Below are positions 1-6,440 of a stretch of 10,214 nt of DNA, piece after piece. Position numbers and translations under genes: made by a program. The notes beneath the pieces were generated by a model, which had not been told where the DNA came from, did no database searches, and saw nothing but the letters and a program-made list of their open reading frames with translations. Each line of letters starts with the position of its first letter. The first letter of the stretch is position 1. This stretch comes from Planctomycetota bacterium (lineage in GTDB: Bacteria; Planctomycetota; B129-G9): the NCBI GenBank assembly GCA_030607235.1, contig JAUWEX010000022.1, positions 1 through 10,214 on the forward strand. The letters run 5' to 3'.

Positions 1-1
1 G

Positions 2-472
2 AAGGCAGACAGCGAGGATATACAGGACGTAGACAACTCGCGTTTTCTGGCGGCCCTCCAGGAGGGAATTTCGGGGATAGCCGAAGACGATCTTGCAGAC
101 GGCTGGGGCAATCCGATCATGTATGACCGCCTGTGGTACGAAAACTCGACAAGCGACAATGAGGAGGAGGAGAACGAATATGACCCAGACGCCGAAGAAG
201 AGGAGGAAAACGAGTTTAAGTGGCTGCTAATCAACGCCAATCTGCCCGGACATCCGGTGCTCAGGAAGTGCAACGAAAAGGACTGGGATCACACTGATGA
301 GATGTTAGAGGGCGACGATATGCAAAAGGAATTTATTAAATACACCTACGTACTGTGGTCGCTGGGCGAGAAGATTTATCTGGACGACGATGCGGAAGAA
401 GACGAAGGGGGAGGTGGAAAATATTATTCCGAAGACGACATTGTTAAATGGGGCTTGCGCGGAAGCAACTAG
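2..472 (+). CDS. GspG-type pseudopilin, C-terminal part (5' end outside window)
   Basis: The frame is open from the window edge to TAG at 470-472; the N-terminal prepilin leader and helix are missing. The fragment contains D-G-W-G-N-P-I (bases 98-118), matching the DPWGNP motif of type II secretion major pseudopilins (GspG). It ends with W-S-L-G-E-K ... S-E-D-D-I-V-K-W, which fits the GspG C-terminal calcium-loop region (S-x-G-x-D-G-K ... D-I-x-x-W). Acidic inserts interrupt this fold at three places: EEEE at bases 161-172, EEEEE at 194-208, and D/E-rich residues followed by GGGG near 381-418. The G-family assignment rests on these two motifs and on four further pseudopilin-like genes directly downstream. 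It presumably acts in the periplasm/inner membrane as part of the pseudopilus. A minor G-like pseudopilin of a non-T2SS fibre is also possible. Confidence 0.72.
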   Translation, partial: KADSEDIQDVDNSRFLAALQEGISGIAEDDLADGWGNPIMYDRLWYENSTSDNEEEENEYDPDAEEEEENEFKWLLINANLPGHPVLRKCNEKDWDHTDEMLEGDDMQKEFIKYTYVLWSLGEKIYLDDDAEEDEGGGGKYYSEDDIVKWGLRGSN

Positions 473-477
473 CGAAC

Positions 478-1323
478 ATGAGAACCGACCGACACATAAC
501 GCCTGAAGGACAACGCGGTTTTACGCTGTTGGAACTGATCGTGGTGATGGCGGTGCTGGTAACGCTGATCGGCCTGTCCTTCGCGGCGTTCAGCCTGATT
601 GGCAGCAACGACATGGTCGAGGCCAAGACCGAGATACGGCTGATGATGCAGGCGATAAGCAAGTACGCCGAGGAAAACGGCGGCCGCTATCCGCCCAACG
701 TCCTGCCTGACGACGTCGATATAGTGCCGGAGAACGAGGACGACGATACGGTCGGGGACGACGGCGAAACGTTAGAAAATCTCAAGCGCGACCGGGCATC
801 GATCGCGGCGTTGCATTACTTTCTGACGAGGCAGTTCTTTACCAACCAACCCACCGACGAGGATTCCGAGCAGCTCGCGGAATTCGACCCGCAGATAATC
901 GGCAGGTATCGGCTGACCGGCAAGGGGCCGTACCTGAACAGGTCGATTTTCGACGAATATCAATACGGGTCGGCCACCGCGGGCACCGACGAAGACATCA
1001 ACGTAACCCTGCCGGATCCGGGTTACACGGGCCAGACCACGTGGCTGCTGGATCCGTGGGGCACGCCGTACCGCTACATCCTAAAGGACAAGGGCCGGCG
1101 CTACATCATCGAGTCCGCCGGGCCTGACGGCAAGTTCGGCGTAACGCTGGAGCAGATTGAAGAGTACGAAAAGATTAACACCGAAGAAGAGGAAGAGGAA
1201 GAGGAAGATCCCGATGACGAGGACGACGATTTCGAATACAAAGGGGAATTTGAATATTCGGACCTGACCGAGGAACAACTAGAGCAGATGAAAGACAACA
1301 TCCGAAGTTACGATCTGGAATAA
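478..1323 (+). CDS. GspG-like pseudopilin with Glu/Asp-rich C-terminal tract
   Basis: A 281-residue protein starting five bases after the previous stop. An in-frame ATG at 448 would add 10 residues and overlap the upstream gene; neither start has a clear Shine-Dalgarno. Residues 14-19 (G-F-T-L-L-E) form a prepilin peptidase site, with cleavage after G14 and Glu at +5. A hydrophobic helix (about 19-40) follows. D-P-W-G-T-P at 192-197 and S-A-G-P-D-G-K-F-G at 213-221 are the G-family signature. The C-terminus departs from the family: eight consecutive Glu (236-243), then D-P-D-D-E-D-D-D, then a charged helix-like tail. It is about twice the length of typical GspG (~140 aa); the additions are an extra middle region (about 75-175) and the acidic tail. 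Likely a pseudopilus subunit; having two G-like genes in a row is unusual for a classical T2SS operon. Confidence 0.8.
   Translation: MRTDRHITPEGQRGFTLLELIVVMAVLVTLIGLSFAAFSLIGSNDMVEAKTEIRLMMQAISKYAEENGGRYPPNVLPDDVDIVPENEDDDTVGDDGETLENLKRDRASIAALHYFLTRQFFTNQPTDEDSEQLAEFDPQIIGRYRLTGKGPYLNRSIFDEYQYGSATAGTDEDINVTLPDPGYTGQTTWLLDPWGTPYRYILKDKGRRYIIESAGPDGKFGVTLEQIEEYEKINTEEEEEEEEDPDDEDDDFEYKGEFEYSDLTEEQLEQMKDNIRSYDLE
1183..1208 (+). repeat. Pure purine GAA/GAG tract coding poly-Glu
   Basis: Twenty-six consecutive purines, an imperfect trinucleotide repeat of GAA and GAG in the reading frame. It encodes Glu236-243 of the second pseudopilin and runs into GAT/GAC codons. Slippage in units of three would change tract length without breaking the frame. 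Confidence 0.85.
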
Positions 1324-1345
1324 TTCAGGGGCGCTGAGCGCAATC

Positions 1346-2158
1346 ATGAACGGATTCGACAAAAAAAAGACAGCGGGCTTTACCATGCTGGAACTGATTA
1401 TCGTAATGGCGATCATCATGACACTCTCCGCCATCTCAATCACCGTAATCCAGATGATCGCCCGCGACCAGGCCATGTCGAAAACGACCACCAGGATCGA
1501 GAACCTTATCGCAAAATACCGCGATGCGGCCATGCGCACGCACGATTCCTACCAGATAATCTTCGACCGCCACCGCAACTCCATACGCGTTTTCTGGTGC
1601 GGGCCTGACGGCGTTTTGGACCGGCCGGGCGACGCCAACGCGGGCAGGGACGACGAACTCGTCGAGGAGATGTTTCTGGACTGGGATATGCAATTCGACA
1701 AGGCCGTCATCGAAAAGCAGTACATGCTCGACAAAGACGGCAACGTAATGCCCGCACCGCCGGACGATCCCGACGTGGGGCGGCCCGACTACAACGGCAA
1801 GATATATGATGACGAAGAGGAGGAGGAAGAAGAAGAGGAGGAGAGGGTATACGCCACGGGCGTGCTGATATTGCACACGGACGGCAGCATCGAGTTGGCC
1901 AAAATGCGGCCAGAGCCGGGCAATTTCGAAGAGGTTCCTCTTTACAAACACGGTGATGACGGCACACTGGAAGACGAGCCGCTGTTTAACGTCTCTCACT
2001 CCAAATTCCTCGACAAGGTCGACGCCGAAATCATCATAAGCCGAATCGGCGACCTGAGGAAGGTTTTCATCGAGATAAATCCCTATACGGGCAAGGTCAG
2101 CACACAAATAACCATTATGAAATATGAAGACGAAGATGAGGAAGTCGATGAAGAATAA
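1346..2158 (+). CDS. GspH-like pseudopilin with poly-Glu insert
   Basis: A 270-residue protein, 22 bases after the preceding stop. The leader is basic (three Lys) and ends at G11; F12-T-M-L-E16 gives the required Glu at +5, then a hydrophobic helix to about residue 36. The following segment (helix, then Y-Q-I-I-F-D-R ... I-R-V-F-W) resembles the beta-rich body of GspH/FimT-type minor pseudopilins. Position between a G-like and an I-like gene supports H. It also carries C-G-P-D-G-V-L-D ... G-R-D-D-E-L, reminiscent of the GPDG...DD loop usually seen near the C-terminus of G-type pseudopilins. Ten consecutive Glu (157-166) form a long insert, and the C-terminus is acidic as well (YEDEDEEVDEE). 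The H assignment is an inference from N-terminus and gene order. Confidence 0.72.
   Translation: MNGFDKKKTAGFTMLELIIVMAIIMTLSAISITVIQMIARDQAMSKTTTRIENLIAKYRDAAMRTHDSYQIIFDRHRNSIRVFWCGPDGVLDRPGDANAGRDDELVEEMFLDWDMQFDKAVIEKQYMLDKDGNVMPAPPDDPDVGRPDYNGKIYDDEEEEEEEEEERVYATGVLILHTDGSIELAKMRPEPGNFEEVPLYKHGDDGTLEDEPLFNVSHSKFLDKVDAEIIISRIGDLRKVFIEINPYTGKVSTQITIMKYEDEDEEVDEE
1814..1847 (+). repeat. Pure purine GAA/GAG tract coding poly-Glu
   Basis: Thirty-four purines without interruption, encoding E157-E166 plus the next Arg codon of the GspH-like gene. It has the same GAA/GAG make-up as the tracts at 1183-1208 and 3601-3639. Confidence 0.85.
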
Positions 2159-3062
2159 CCGTTCTGGAACAAGCACACGCGACACCACGCAGGGCGTCGC
2201 GGCGCTGATCGCTCCGCTACGGGGGCGGCGCGGCACCACACTGCTGGAGTTGATGTTCGCGATGATCGTCTTCGCAACGCTGCTGACCATCATGGCGGTA
2301 TTCCCTGCCGCCACCGCCAAAAGCGTCCGGAGCGTCAGCGACATGCGGGCGGCGATAATCGCGAGGTCCGTCAGAGATGCGATCAAGGTAGCGACGGAGT
2401 CGGCCTACAAGGCCGAAAACACCGAAGACTCTCCGGTCCTGATCACGATCGTTCATGACGGGTTGTTCGCCGAGGACGAGTTCGGCGCAGGGGACGATGG
2501 TGAGGCGGAAGACGAAGAGTATCCCTCCAGCAACGCAGGGGTGCTTACGATACAACTGCCCGACACCGCCAAAGCGATTGACGTCAGCATCGACGAACAG
2601 GAACTGGCCACGGCCCCTAACCTGCGGGTGAAACCTGTCGTCGAAGTCGACGGAGAACAGCCTGACGACACCACCAAGAGTTTTCTTTTGGCATACAGGG
2701 ACAACCTGCTGGTTCGATATCCAAGTGCAAACGGCAAGGTATACAAACTCGCGAAGTACCTGCGCGACAAAGAATCGCCGCTGTACAACAAGCACGACAA
2801 CCTCCACGGCTACTCCTTCGATATCGAGGTGCGTCAGGCGGTTCGCGAGAGGCGCCCCAAAGACGCCGACGGCAATACCATATACAACACGACGCTGCGG
2901 GTATACGATCTGTTGCCCAACGTCTACGAGTTTCACATAAGGATATACTACGGGTGGAAACCGCAATCGGAGTTGTCCCGCGAGGAAGGCATAGAGAATT
3001 CGACGCTCGTGCACCATTTCAGTTTCATGGCCAGCGCCCCGGAACTGAAGGTGGAGGACTGA
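2148..3062 (+). CDS. GspI-like pseudopilin / type IV prepilin-like protein
   Basis: A 304-residue protein overlapping the previous gene by 11 bases. I chose ATG 2148 because GAGG at 2138-2141 lies six bases upstream; ATGs at 2124 and 2136 are in frame and would add eight or four residues. The leader is long and basic (L-R-G-R-R-G29), cleaved before T30-T-L-L-E34, with Glu at +5, then a hydrophobic helix to about residue 55. The body has an acidic insert (G-D-D-G-E-A-E-D-E-E, bases about 2491-2520). Its C-terminus contains hydrophobic strands of the kind seen in minor pseudopilins. I-type is assigned mainly by order (G, G, H, I, J). The protein is much longer than a classical GspI (~120 aa), so PilV- or GspJ-like families are alternatives. 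It overlaps one neighbour and is one base from the next, so it is surely co-transcribed. Confidence 0.7.
   Translation: MKNNRSGTSTRDTTQGVAALIAPLRGRRGTTLLELMFAMIVFATLLTIMAVFPAATAKSVRSVSDMRAAIIARSVRDAIKVATESAYKAENTEDSPVLITIVHDGLFAEDEFGAGDDGEAEDEEYPSSNAGVLTIQLPDTAKAIDVSIDEQELATAPNLRVKPVVEVDGEQPDDTTKSFLLAYRDNLLVRYPSANGKVYKLAKYLRDKESPLYNKHDNLHGYSFDIEVRQAVRERRPKDADGNTIYNTTLRVYDLLPNVYEFHIRIYYGWKPQSELSREEGIENSTLVHHFSFMASAPELKVED
3053..3057 (+). promoter_or_regulatory. Strong Shine-Dalgarno of GspJ-like gene
   Basis: GGAGG six bases before ATG 3064, inside the last codons of the preceding gene. It fixes the start, and it is the clearest ribosome binding site in the pseudopilin operon. Confidence 0.7.
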
Positions 3063-3063
3063 C

Positions 3064-3990
3064 ATGACGACCGCAAACGAAATCCGCACAACGGCAAAGT
3101 CGGGCTTCACGCTGCTCGAACTGATGGTCGTGATCGCGCTGATGATGACGATTATGAGCATACTGTTCCTGACGCTGAGTGCTTCCCAGGCCGTGATCGA
3201 GGATACAACCGTTAAGTATGATGCGGTCGAAGCGGGCATGACGATTCTGGACGCCATAGGTAAAGACATCGCCGGCAGCGTACCGCCGATCAGCATCGAA
3301 TCCCTCGAAGACGACATCGAGAACGGCTATATCTTCATAATCCGCAACCACGGCGAATCGGACCGTTTTGACGAATTGTGGCTCTCGACCACGGCGCAGC
3401 GGGGCGGGATGAGCAGCGCCACCCTGCGCAACGTGCGCTATTTTGTGTATTTCGACAAGAACATCCGCAAGCGCGTTCTCGTCCGGCAGGAATTCAGCGA
3501 CATGCACGCCGACCCCGATCCCGTTAATCTGCCCTGGAAGGTTGAGGACGAGGAAGACGCAAAATACATGGACGACGACGAGGACGACGAAGAGGATGAC
3601 GAAGAGGAAGAGGAGGAAGAGGAGGAGGAGAAAGAGGAATACGAAGGGGATAAGATATACGAGATGTTTGACGGCATTATCGAGCGCTTCGAGATCCAAT
3701 ACCTCGACATGCGCTTCGACGAGCAAGGATATGCATGCGTTCCCAGGCGGTTTACGCCCTCAATTGCGACCCACCCGACAGAAACGGAAAATATCGATTT
3801 CCGCCACACATACGATATTTGGGGCGAATCGCACTACGACCGGCTCAACTGCTCGTCGCCGCGCGCTATTCGCATCGTCATATACCTCAAGGATTACGAT
3901 GGCTACAAATCGGTGTGCTTTGATCGCGTTTTCTGGATCGCCCATACGAAGATGCCATCGGACAAGTGGAAAAACTACTCGTCCGACTAA
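3064..3990 (+). CDS. GspJ-like pseudopilin with long Asp/Glu tract
   Basis: A 308-residue protein beginning one base after the previous TGA. The prepilin site is S-G14|F-T-L-L-E19, with a hydrophobic helix to about residue 40. After the acid tract, I-I-E-R-F-E-I-Q-Y-L-D followed by P-R-A-I-R-I-V-I-Y-L-K matches the paired elements of GspJ (V-x-x-F-x-x-x-Y-x-D ... L-P-x-A-V-x-V-x-L). Residues 170-192 are almost entirely Asp/Glu, including ten Glu in a row (180-189), just before that motif. GspJ is a minor subunit at the pseudopilus tip, working with GspI and GspK; no GspK-like gene follows. The gene is the last in the run. No convincing terminator hairpin was found after it, so readthrough to the sigma factor gene cannot be excluded. 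Confidence 0.78.
   Translation: MTTANEIRTTAKSGFTLLELMVVIALMMTIMSILFLTLSASQAVIEDTTVKYDAVEAGMTILDAIGKDIAGSVPPISIESLEDDIENGYIFIIRNHGESDRFDELWLSTTAQRGGMSSATLRNVRYFVYFDKNIRKRVLVRQEFSDMHADPDPVNLPWKVEDEEDAKYMDDDEDDEEDDEEEEEEEEEEKEEYEGDKIYEMFDGIIERFEIQYLDMRFDEQGYACVPRRFTPSIATHPTETENIDFRHTYDIWGESHYDRLNCSSPRAIRIVIYLKDYDGYKSVCFDRVFWIAHTKMPSDKWKNYSSD
3601..3639 (+). repeat. Pure purine GAA/GAG tract coding poly-Glu
   Basis: Thirty-nine consecutive purines, the longest such run in the window. In frame it gives ten Glu, one Lys and two Glu in the GspJ-like protein, and it is preceded by about 30 bases of mainly GAC/GAG/GAT codons. Confidence 0.85.
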
Positions 3991-4168
3991 AACCGCCGGC
4001 ACCCCGCGCGCTCCCGATGTCCCATGCCTGTCGCCAAACGCAAACAACAGCATATCCGCCGATTTTCCGATATTCCCAATACCCCCCGGCCCCGCGGAAT
4101 TTTCCCGAAAAAAACCGGTGCGATTAAAACTTATCCGCGCGTCCGCCGTTTATTGTTGTGAGGCAATT
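3991..4168 (+). other. Intergenic spacer upstream of sigma factor gene
   Basis: A 178-base gap between the pseudopilin run and the ECF sigma gene. It is rich in C and contains an A/T-rich patch (about 4097-4133) where a promoter would be expected. I could not fit a convincing -35/-10 pair; GGAATTTT at 4096-4103 only loosely resembles an ECF -35 element. No clear terminator for the upstream genes. Confidence 0.4.
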
Positions 4169-4804
4169 ATGACCGATAACGTGAACAGAAATATGCCCCG
4201 CGAAGACTCCGACGAGGTAATGATGCTGCGCTTTCAGAGCGGCGACGCCGAGGCGTTCCGCGCACTGATGATGCGCCATCGACATTCGCTGATGAGTTTC
4301 GCGTACCGCTTCGTCGGCAACGCCGAAGCGGCCGAGGATATCTTTCAGGAAACCTTCATGCGGCTCGTGCGGGGCAAGGCCCGCTACAAGCCCAGCGCCA
4401 AGTTCACCACGCTGCTGTACACGGTCGCGCGCAACCTCTGCATCGACCACCTGCGCAAACAGAAATTCCGCAACCACCTCTCGATCGAAAAGACGACCGG
4501 CGGCGAGGACGAGCGCTGCCTGCGCGACGCGCTGATGGCCGACGACGTCGGGCCGGGGCGCAAGATGCTGCGCGAAGACCTGAAGAAACTGCTGACCAAA
4601 GCGATCGGCTCGCTGCCGGTCGAACAGCGCGAAGTCTTTCTGATGCGCGAATACGACGGACTGAAGTTCAACAAAATCGCAAAAATTACCGGCGCCTCTA
4701 TCAACACCGCCAAGAGCCGAATGCGTTATGCGCTGGCGGCCCTGAAAATTTTCCTCGCCGAGGAAAAAATTACCCAAGAGGTACTCCAAAATGAATTGTT
4801 CTAA
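4169..4804 (+). CDS. ECF-family RNA polymerase sigma factor
   Basis: A 211-residue group 4 (ECF) sigma factor that would redirect RNA polymerase to a small regulon. The start ATG 4169 has GAGG at 4160-4163 five bases upstream; the frame is open far upstream but that part is a shadow of the pseudopilin gene. Region 2 spans about 33-99: F-A-Y-R-F-V-G-N, then A-E-D-I-F-Q-E-T-F (core binding / -10 recognition) and T-V-A-R-N-L-C-I-D-H-L-R-K. Region 4 spans about 145-197: L-P-V-E-Q-R-E-V-F-L-M-R, then an HTH ending with A-S-I-N-T-A-K-S-R-M-R-Y-A. There is no region 3, as expected for ECFs. The stop lies 14 bases inside the anti-sigma gene, so sigma and its inhibitor are translationally coupled and probably autoregulated. 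The target regulon is unknown; the neighbouring pseudopilins are a candidate only. Confidence 0.95.
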   Translation: MTDNVNRNMPREDSDEVMMLRFQSGDAEAFRALMMRHRHSLMSFAYRFVGNAEAAEDIFQETFMRLVRGKARYKPSAKFTTLLYTVARNLCIDHLRKQKFRNHLSIEKTTGGEDERCLRDALMADDVGPGRKMLREDLKKLLTKAIGSLPVEQREVFLMREYDGLKFNKIAKITGASINTAKSRMRYALAALKIFLAEEKITQEVLQNELF

Positions 4805-5723
4805 AATCAAAAAACTGATGCTCGATTACGTCTACGAAGAACTGGCCCCCGACAAGGTGCTTGAGTTCGAGCGCCACGTCAAGGACTGCTCCGAGTGCGC
4901 GCGGGCGCTGAGCGAGATTCAATTCACCCGTAGCGCAATGCGCAACGTCGAGGTCAAAGTCCCCTCCGGCGACGTGATCGAGGCGGTGATGCGCGAGGCC
5001 GAACGTTCGGTCGAAAGCGACTACTCGATACCTATCCGCAGGGAAAGGATGCGCGCGGCGGCGTCATGGCGGCCGTTCCTGGCGGGCGCGGCCTGCGTGA
5101 TGCTGATGCTGGGCATGATTCAGATGACCCTCCAGCCCTTCACCAAAACCGTCCCCGGGCCGGAACGGATCATTGAGCGCCAGATGTCCGCCGCACTGCC
5201 GGTCAGTTTCGACGAGGCGACTCCCGCGCAAACCAAACGTATGCCGGATTACGAGATTGGGATACTGCGCAAACTGATCCCGCAGGTCGACGAGGCCATA
5301 ACAAACGGCGATGCGAACAAACTGCGGCAGTTACACAACGATTATCTCGGCGTCATCCAGTCCCACACGCAACTGCTGTGCGCCTCGCTTATACTCGAGA
5401 TGTCGTCGGCCGCCGGACACGACAGCGACCCGGATTTAATCAAGGCCAAACTCGACAACACGCTCTACCTCGCAACCAACGGGTACTTCTTCGAGGCCTT
5501 TACGATGCTCAAGATCATGCAGCGCGACACCGACCGCGCCAGCGCGCTCTACTACCTGATCCCCGCGCGGCTGGGCTACATCTGCGAGGCACTGGGCATT
5601 AGCGAGCGGGCGTGTGAATACTACGCGCTCGCCCTGGCGGACCAACACATCAAGCCCGAACACAAGACGCAGATCGAAACAAGAATCAACGGACTAACCC
5701 AAACACAAGCGACAACCAATTAA
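4791..5723 (+). CDS. Transmembrane zinc-finger anti-sigma factor
   Basis: A 310-residue partner of the ECF sigma, starting at ATG 4791 (AGAGG at 4777-4781). The N-terminus holds a zf-HC2 type anti-sigma domain: C3, then H29-x3-C33-x2-C36, the ZAS zinc motif. In this family that domain binds and holds the sigma factor at the membrane. A single hydrophobic segment at about 95-114 follows a basic stretch (R83-R-E-R-M-R), consistent with a cytoplasmic N-terminus. The remaining ~195 residues would lie outside the cytoplasm. They are rich in predicted helices and Leu/Ala, with segments such as A-S-A-L-Y-Y-L-I-P-A-R-L-G-Y that look TPR-like, though no repeat could be aligned with confidence. That domain probably senses the signal. 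Release by regulated proteolysis or by a redox/zinc change is known for the family but not shown here. Confidence 0.88.
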   Translation: MNCSKIKKLMLDYVYEELAPDKVLEFERHVKDCSECARALSEIQFTRSAMRNVEVKVPSGDVIEAVMREAERSVESDYSIPIRRERMRAAASWRPFLAGAACVMLMLGMIQMTLQPFTKTVPGPERIIERQMSAALPVSFDEATPAQTKRMPDYEIGILRKLIPQVDEAITNGDANKLRQLHNDYLGVIQSHTQLLCASLILEMSSAAGHDSDPDLIKAKLDNTLYLATNGYFFEAFTMLKIMQRDTDRASALYYLIPARLGYICEALGISERACEYYALALADQHIKPEHKTQIETRINGLTQTQATTN

Positions 5724-5743
5724 ACATAATCCAACCTCCAGAT

Positions 5744-5782
5744 ATGCGGGCGGCGACTCGGAAGACGAGACGCCGCCTGTAT
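5744..5782 (+). other. Long imperfect hairpin after anti-sigma gene
   Basis: The arms 5744-5755 and 5771-5782 pair over 12 positions, including two G-U pairs in RNA. An A/A mismatch follows, then CTCG/CGAG (5757-5760 with 5766-5769) closes a five-base loop GAAGA. No U-run follows, so a classical intrinsic terminator is unlikely. It could protect the 3' end of the sigma/anti-sigma mRNA or act as a processing site. Confidence 0.55.
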
Positions 5783-5958
5783 CGTTATCAGGTGCCGCAT
5801 AGCATCTTTTTCGCTCAAAAAACGCCCGACGGGAACGATTCGCCCCAAAAAACGCCGCAGGCCGCAACCGCCTCTCCCGACACAACCGCATTCCAAATAA
5901 GATGTTACGCCGCAAAGCCGTTTTCGGCACGGGGCCTGCTATTTAATTGGCGTCATGT

Positions 5959-5973
5959 TGGGCGACTCGCCCA
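5959..5973. promoter_or_regulatory. 15-base palindrome, possible operator
   Basis: TGGGCGA-C-TCGCCCA is a perfect inverted repeat of seven bases around one central base. It lies 12 bases downstream of the A/T-rich TATTTAAT (5940-5947), which could be a -10 element, and 38 bases before ATG 6012. That is a plausible operator position for the small ORF. No good -35 was seen, so the promoter is tentative. Confidence 0.3.
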
Positions 5974-6011
5974 GATCGAAAAACGCTATGAGTAATTTTT
6001 TTAGAGTAATC

Positions 6012-6128
6012 ATGAAAAAGTTGAAAATCAAAAAGGCGCAAACGATTTTCACCGTTACTGCGATTTTCCTGTTCGTGTCGACGCTGGCCTTCACGGCCGG
6101 AATCGTCCGAAGAAAACTCAACATATAA
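6012..6128 (+). CDS. Putative small single-pass membrane protein (38 aa)
   Basis: An ORF of 38 codons plus TAA with a sensible layout: a basic N-terminus (M-K-K-L-K-I-K-K-A-Q), one hydrophobic segment of about 20 residues (T-I-F-T-V-T-A-I-F-L-F-V-S-T-L-A-F-T-A-G), then a basic tail R-R-K-L-N-I. This fits an inner-membrane microprotein, or possibly a signal-peptide-only peptide. An in-frame ATG at 5988 would add M-S-N-F-F-R-V-I. Start signals are weak; only GAG at 6004-6006 lies at a suitable distance. Support comes from the strong terminator that begins 19 bases after the stop, which makes a separate short transcript likely. I recognise no family. It is more A/T-rich than its neighbours. Confidence 0.45.
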   Translation: MKKLKIKKAQTIFTVTAIFLFVSTLAFTAGIVRRKLNI

Positions 6129-6147
6129 CCCCCAATATCCCTCTCTG

Positions 6148-6193
6148 AAAAAACGGCCGCTTCTCTCCGGCGGCCGTTTTCCTTTGGTTTTTT
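6148..6193 (+). terminator. Strong rho-independent terminator, probably bidirectional
   Basis: A perfect 11-bp stem, AAAACGGCCGC (6150-6160) with GCGGCCGTTTT (6170-6180), around a nine-base loop. It is followed by CC, TTT, GG and TTTTTT. On the - strand the same stem is followed by six T. It can therefore end + strand transcription after the small ORF and stop - strand transcripts arriving from the operon on the right. Confidence 0.85.
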
Positions 6194-6418
6194 GCGGCAA
6201 GCGAATCATATGAAATAGGCTCGAACTAATCCGTCAATATCAACACCCAACCAATCAAAATAAGAATTATCATCATAACAGAAAGGAATTTGTCCGCCTT
6301 GCATTGCAGGCACAGGGCATTTCAAGATATTGCATTTCACCGCAGGCGGGGCCCGCAAGAAAGACCGCCAACAGCACAGCAGACTTGCCCAAATTGTCAG
6401 CAGGTGGAAGCAAGCGCC

Positions 6419-6440
6419 CTTTTCGCCGAAGGGCGAAAAG
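6419..6440 (-). terminator. Hairpin after M48-like gene, possible weak terminator
   Basis: CTTTTCGCC (6419-6427) and GGCGAAAAG (6432-6440) form a perfect 9-bp stem with a four-base loop, 27 bases past the stop of the last - strand gene. It lacks a U-run, so it may stabilise the mRNA end rather than terminate; 6148-6193 would then be the real terminator. Confidence 0.4.

Larger units (their letters stand above)
5724..6011. other. Intergenic region between anti-sigma gene and small ORF
   Basis: A 288-base stretch in which I see no convincing gene. It contains a 16-bp hairpin (5744-5782), two copies of CAAAAAACGCC (about 5816 and 5848), an A/T-rich patch TATTTAAT (5940-5947) and a 15-base palindrome (5959-5973). 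Frames open here on either strand lack a ribosome binding site and recognisable protein character. Confidence 0.5.

Noticed and set aside
1101..1301. Serine-rich and Phe/Leu-rich - strand frames opposite the acidic tract
   Set aside because: They are the direct complement of GAA/GAG and GAC codons (TTC/CTC/TCC), so composition alone explains them.
1436..3317. Long - strand open frames (316 and 366 codons) opposite the pseudopilin genes
   Set aside because: They are shadows of GC-rich coding DNA, rich in Val/Leu/Arg, with no family motifs. The + strand frames have clear prepilin signatures.
3443..4168. 242-codon N-terminal extension of the sigma factor frame
   Set aside because: It overlaps the GspJ-like gene in another frame, is Arg/Thr-rich without motifs, and a good Shine-Dalgarno marks ATG 4169.
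5744..5995. 83-codon + strand frame and the opposing 78-codon - strand frame (5694-5930)
   Set aside because: No ribosome binding site, the + start lies in a hairpin arm, and neither product has recognisable protein character.
6206..6340. 44-residue - strand frame from GTG 6340 with several Cys, and a neighbouring C-x2-C plus hydrophobic frame
   Set aside because: No start signal, and the Cys pairs fall in different frames. This might be a decayed zinc-ribbon gene, but that cannot be supported.
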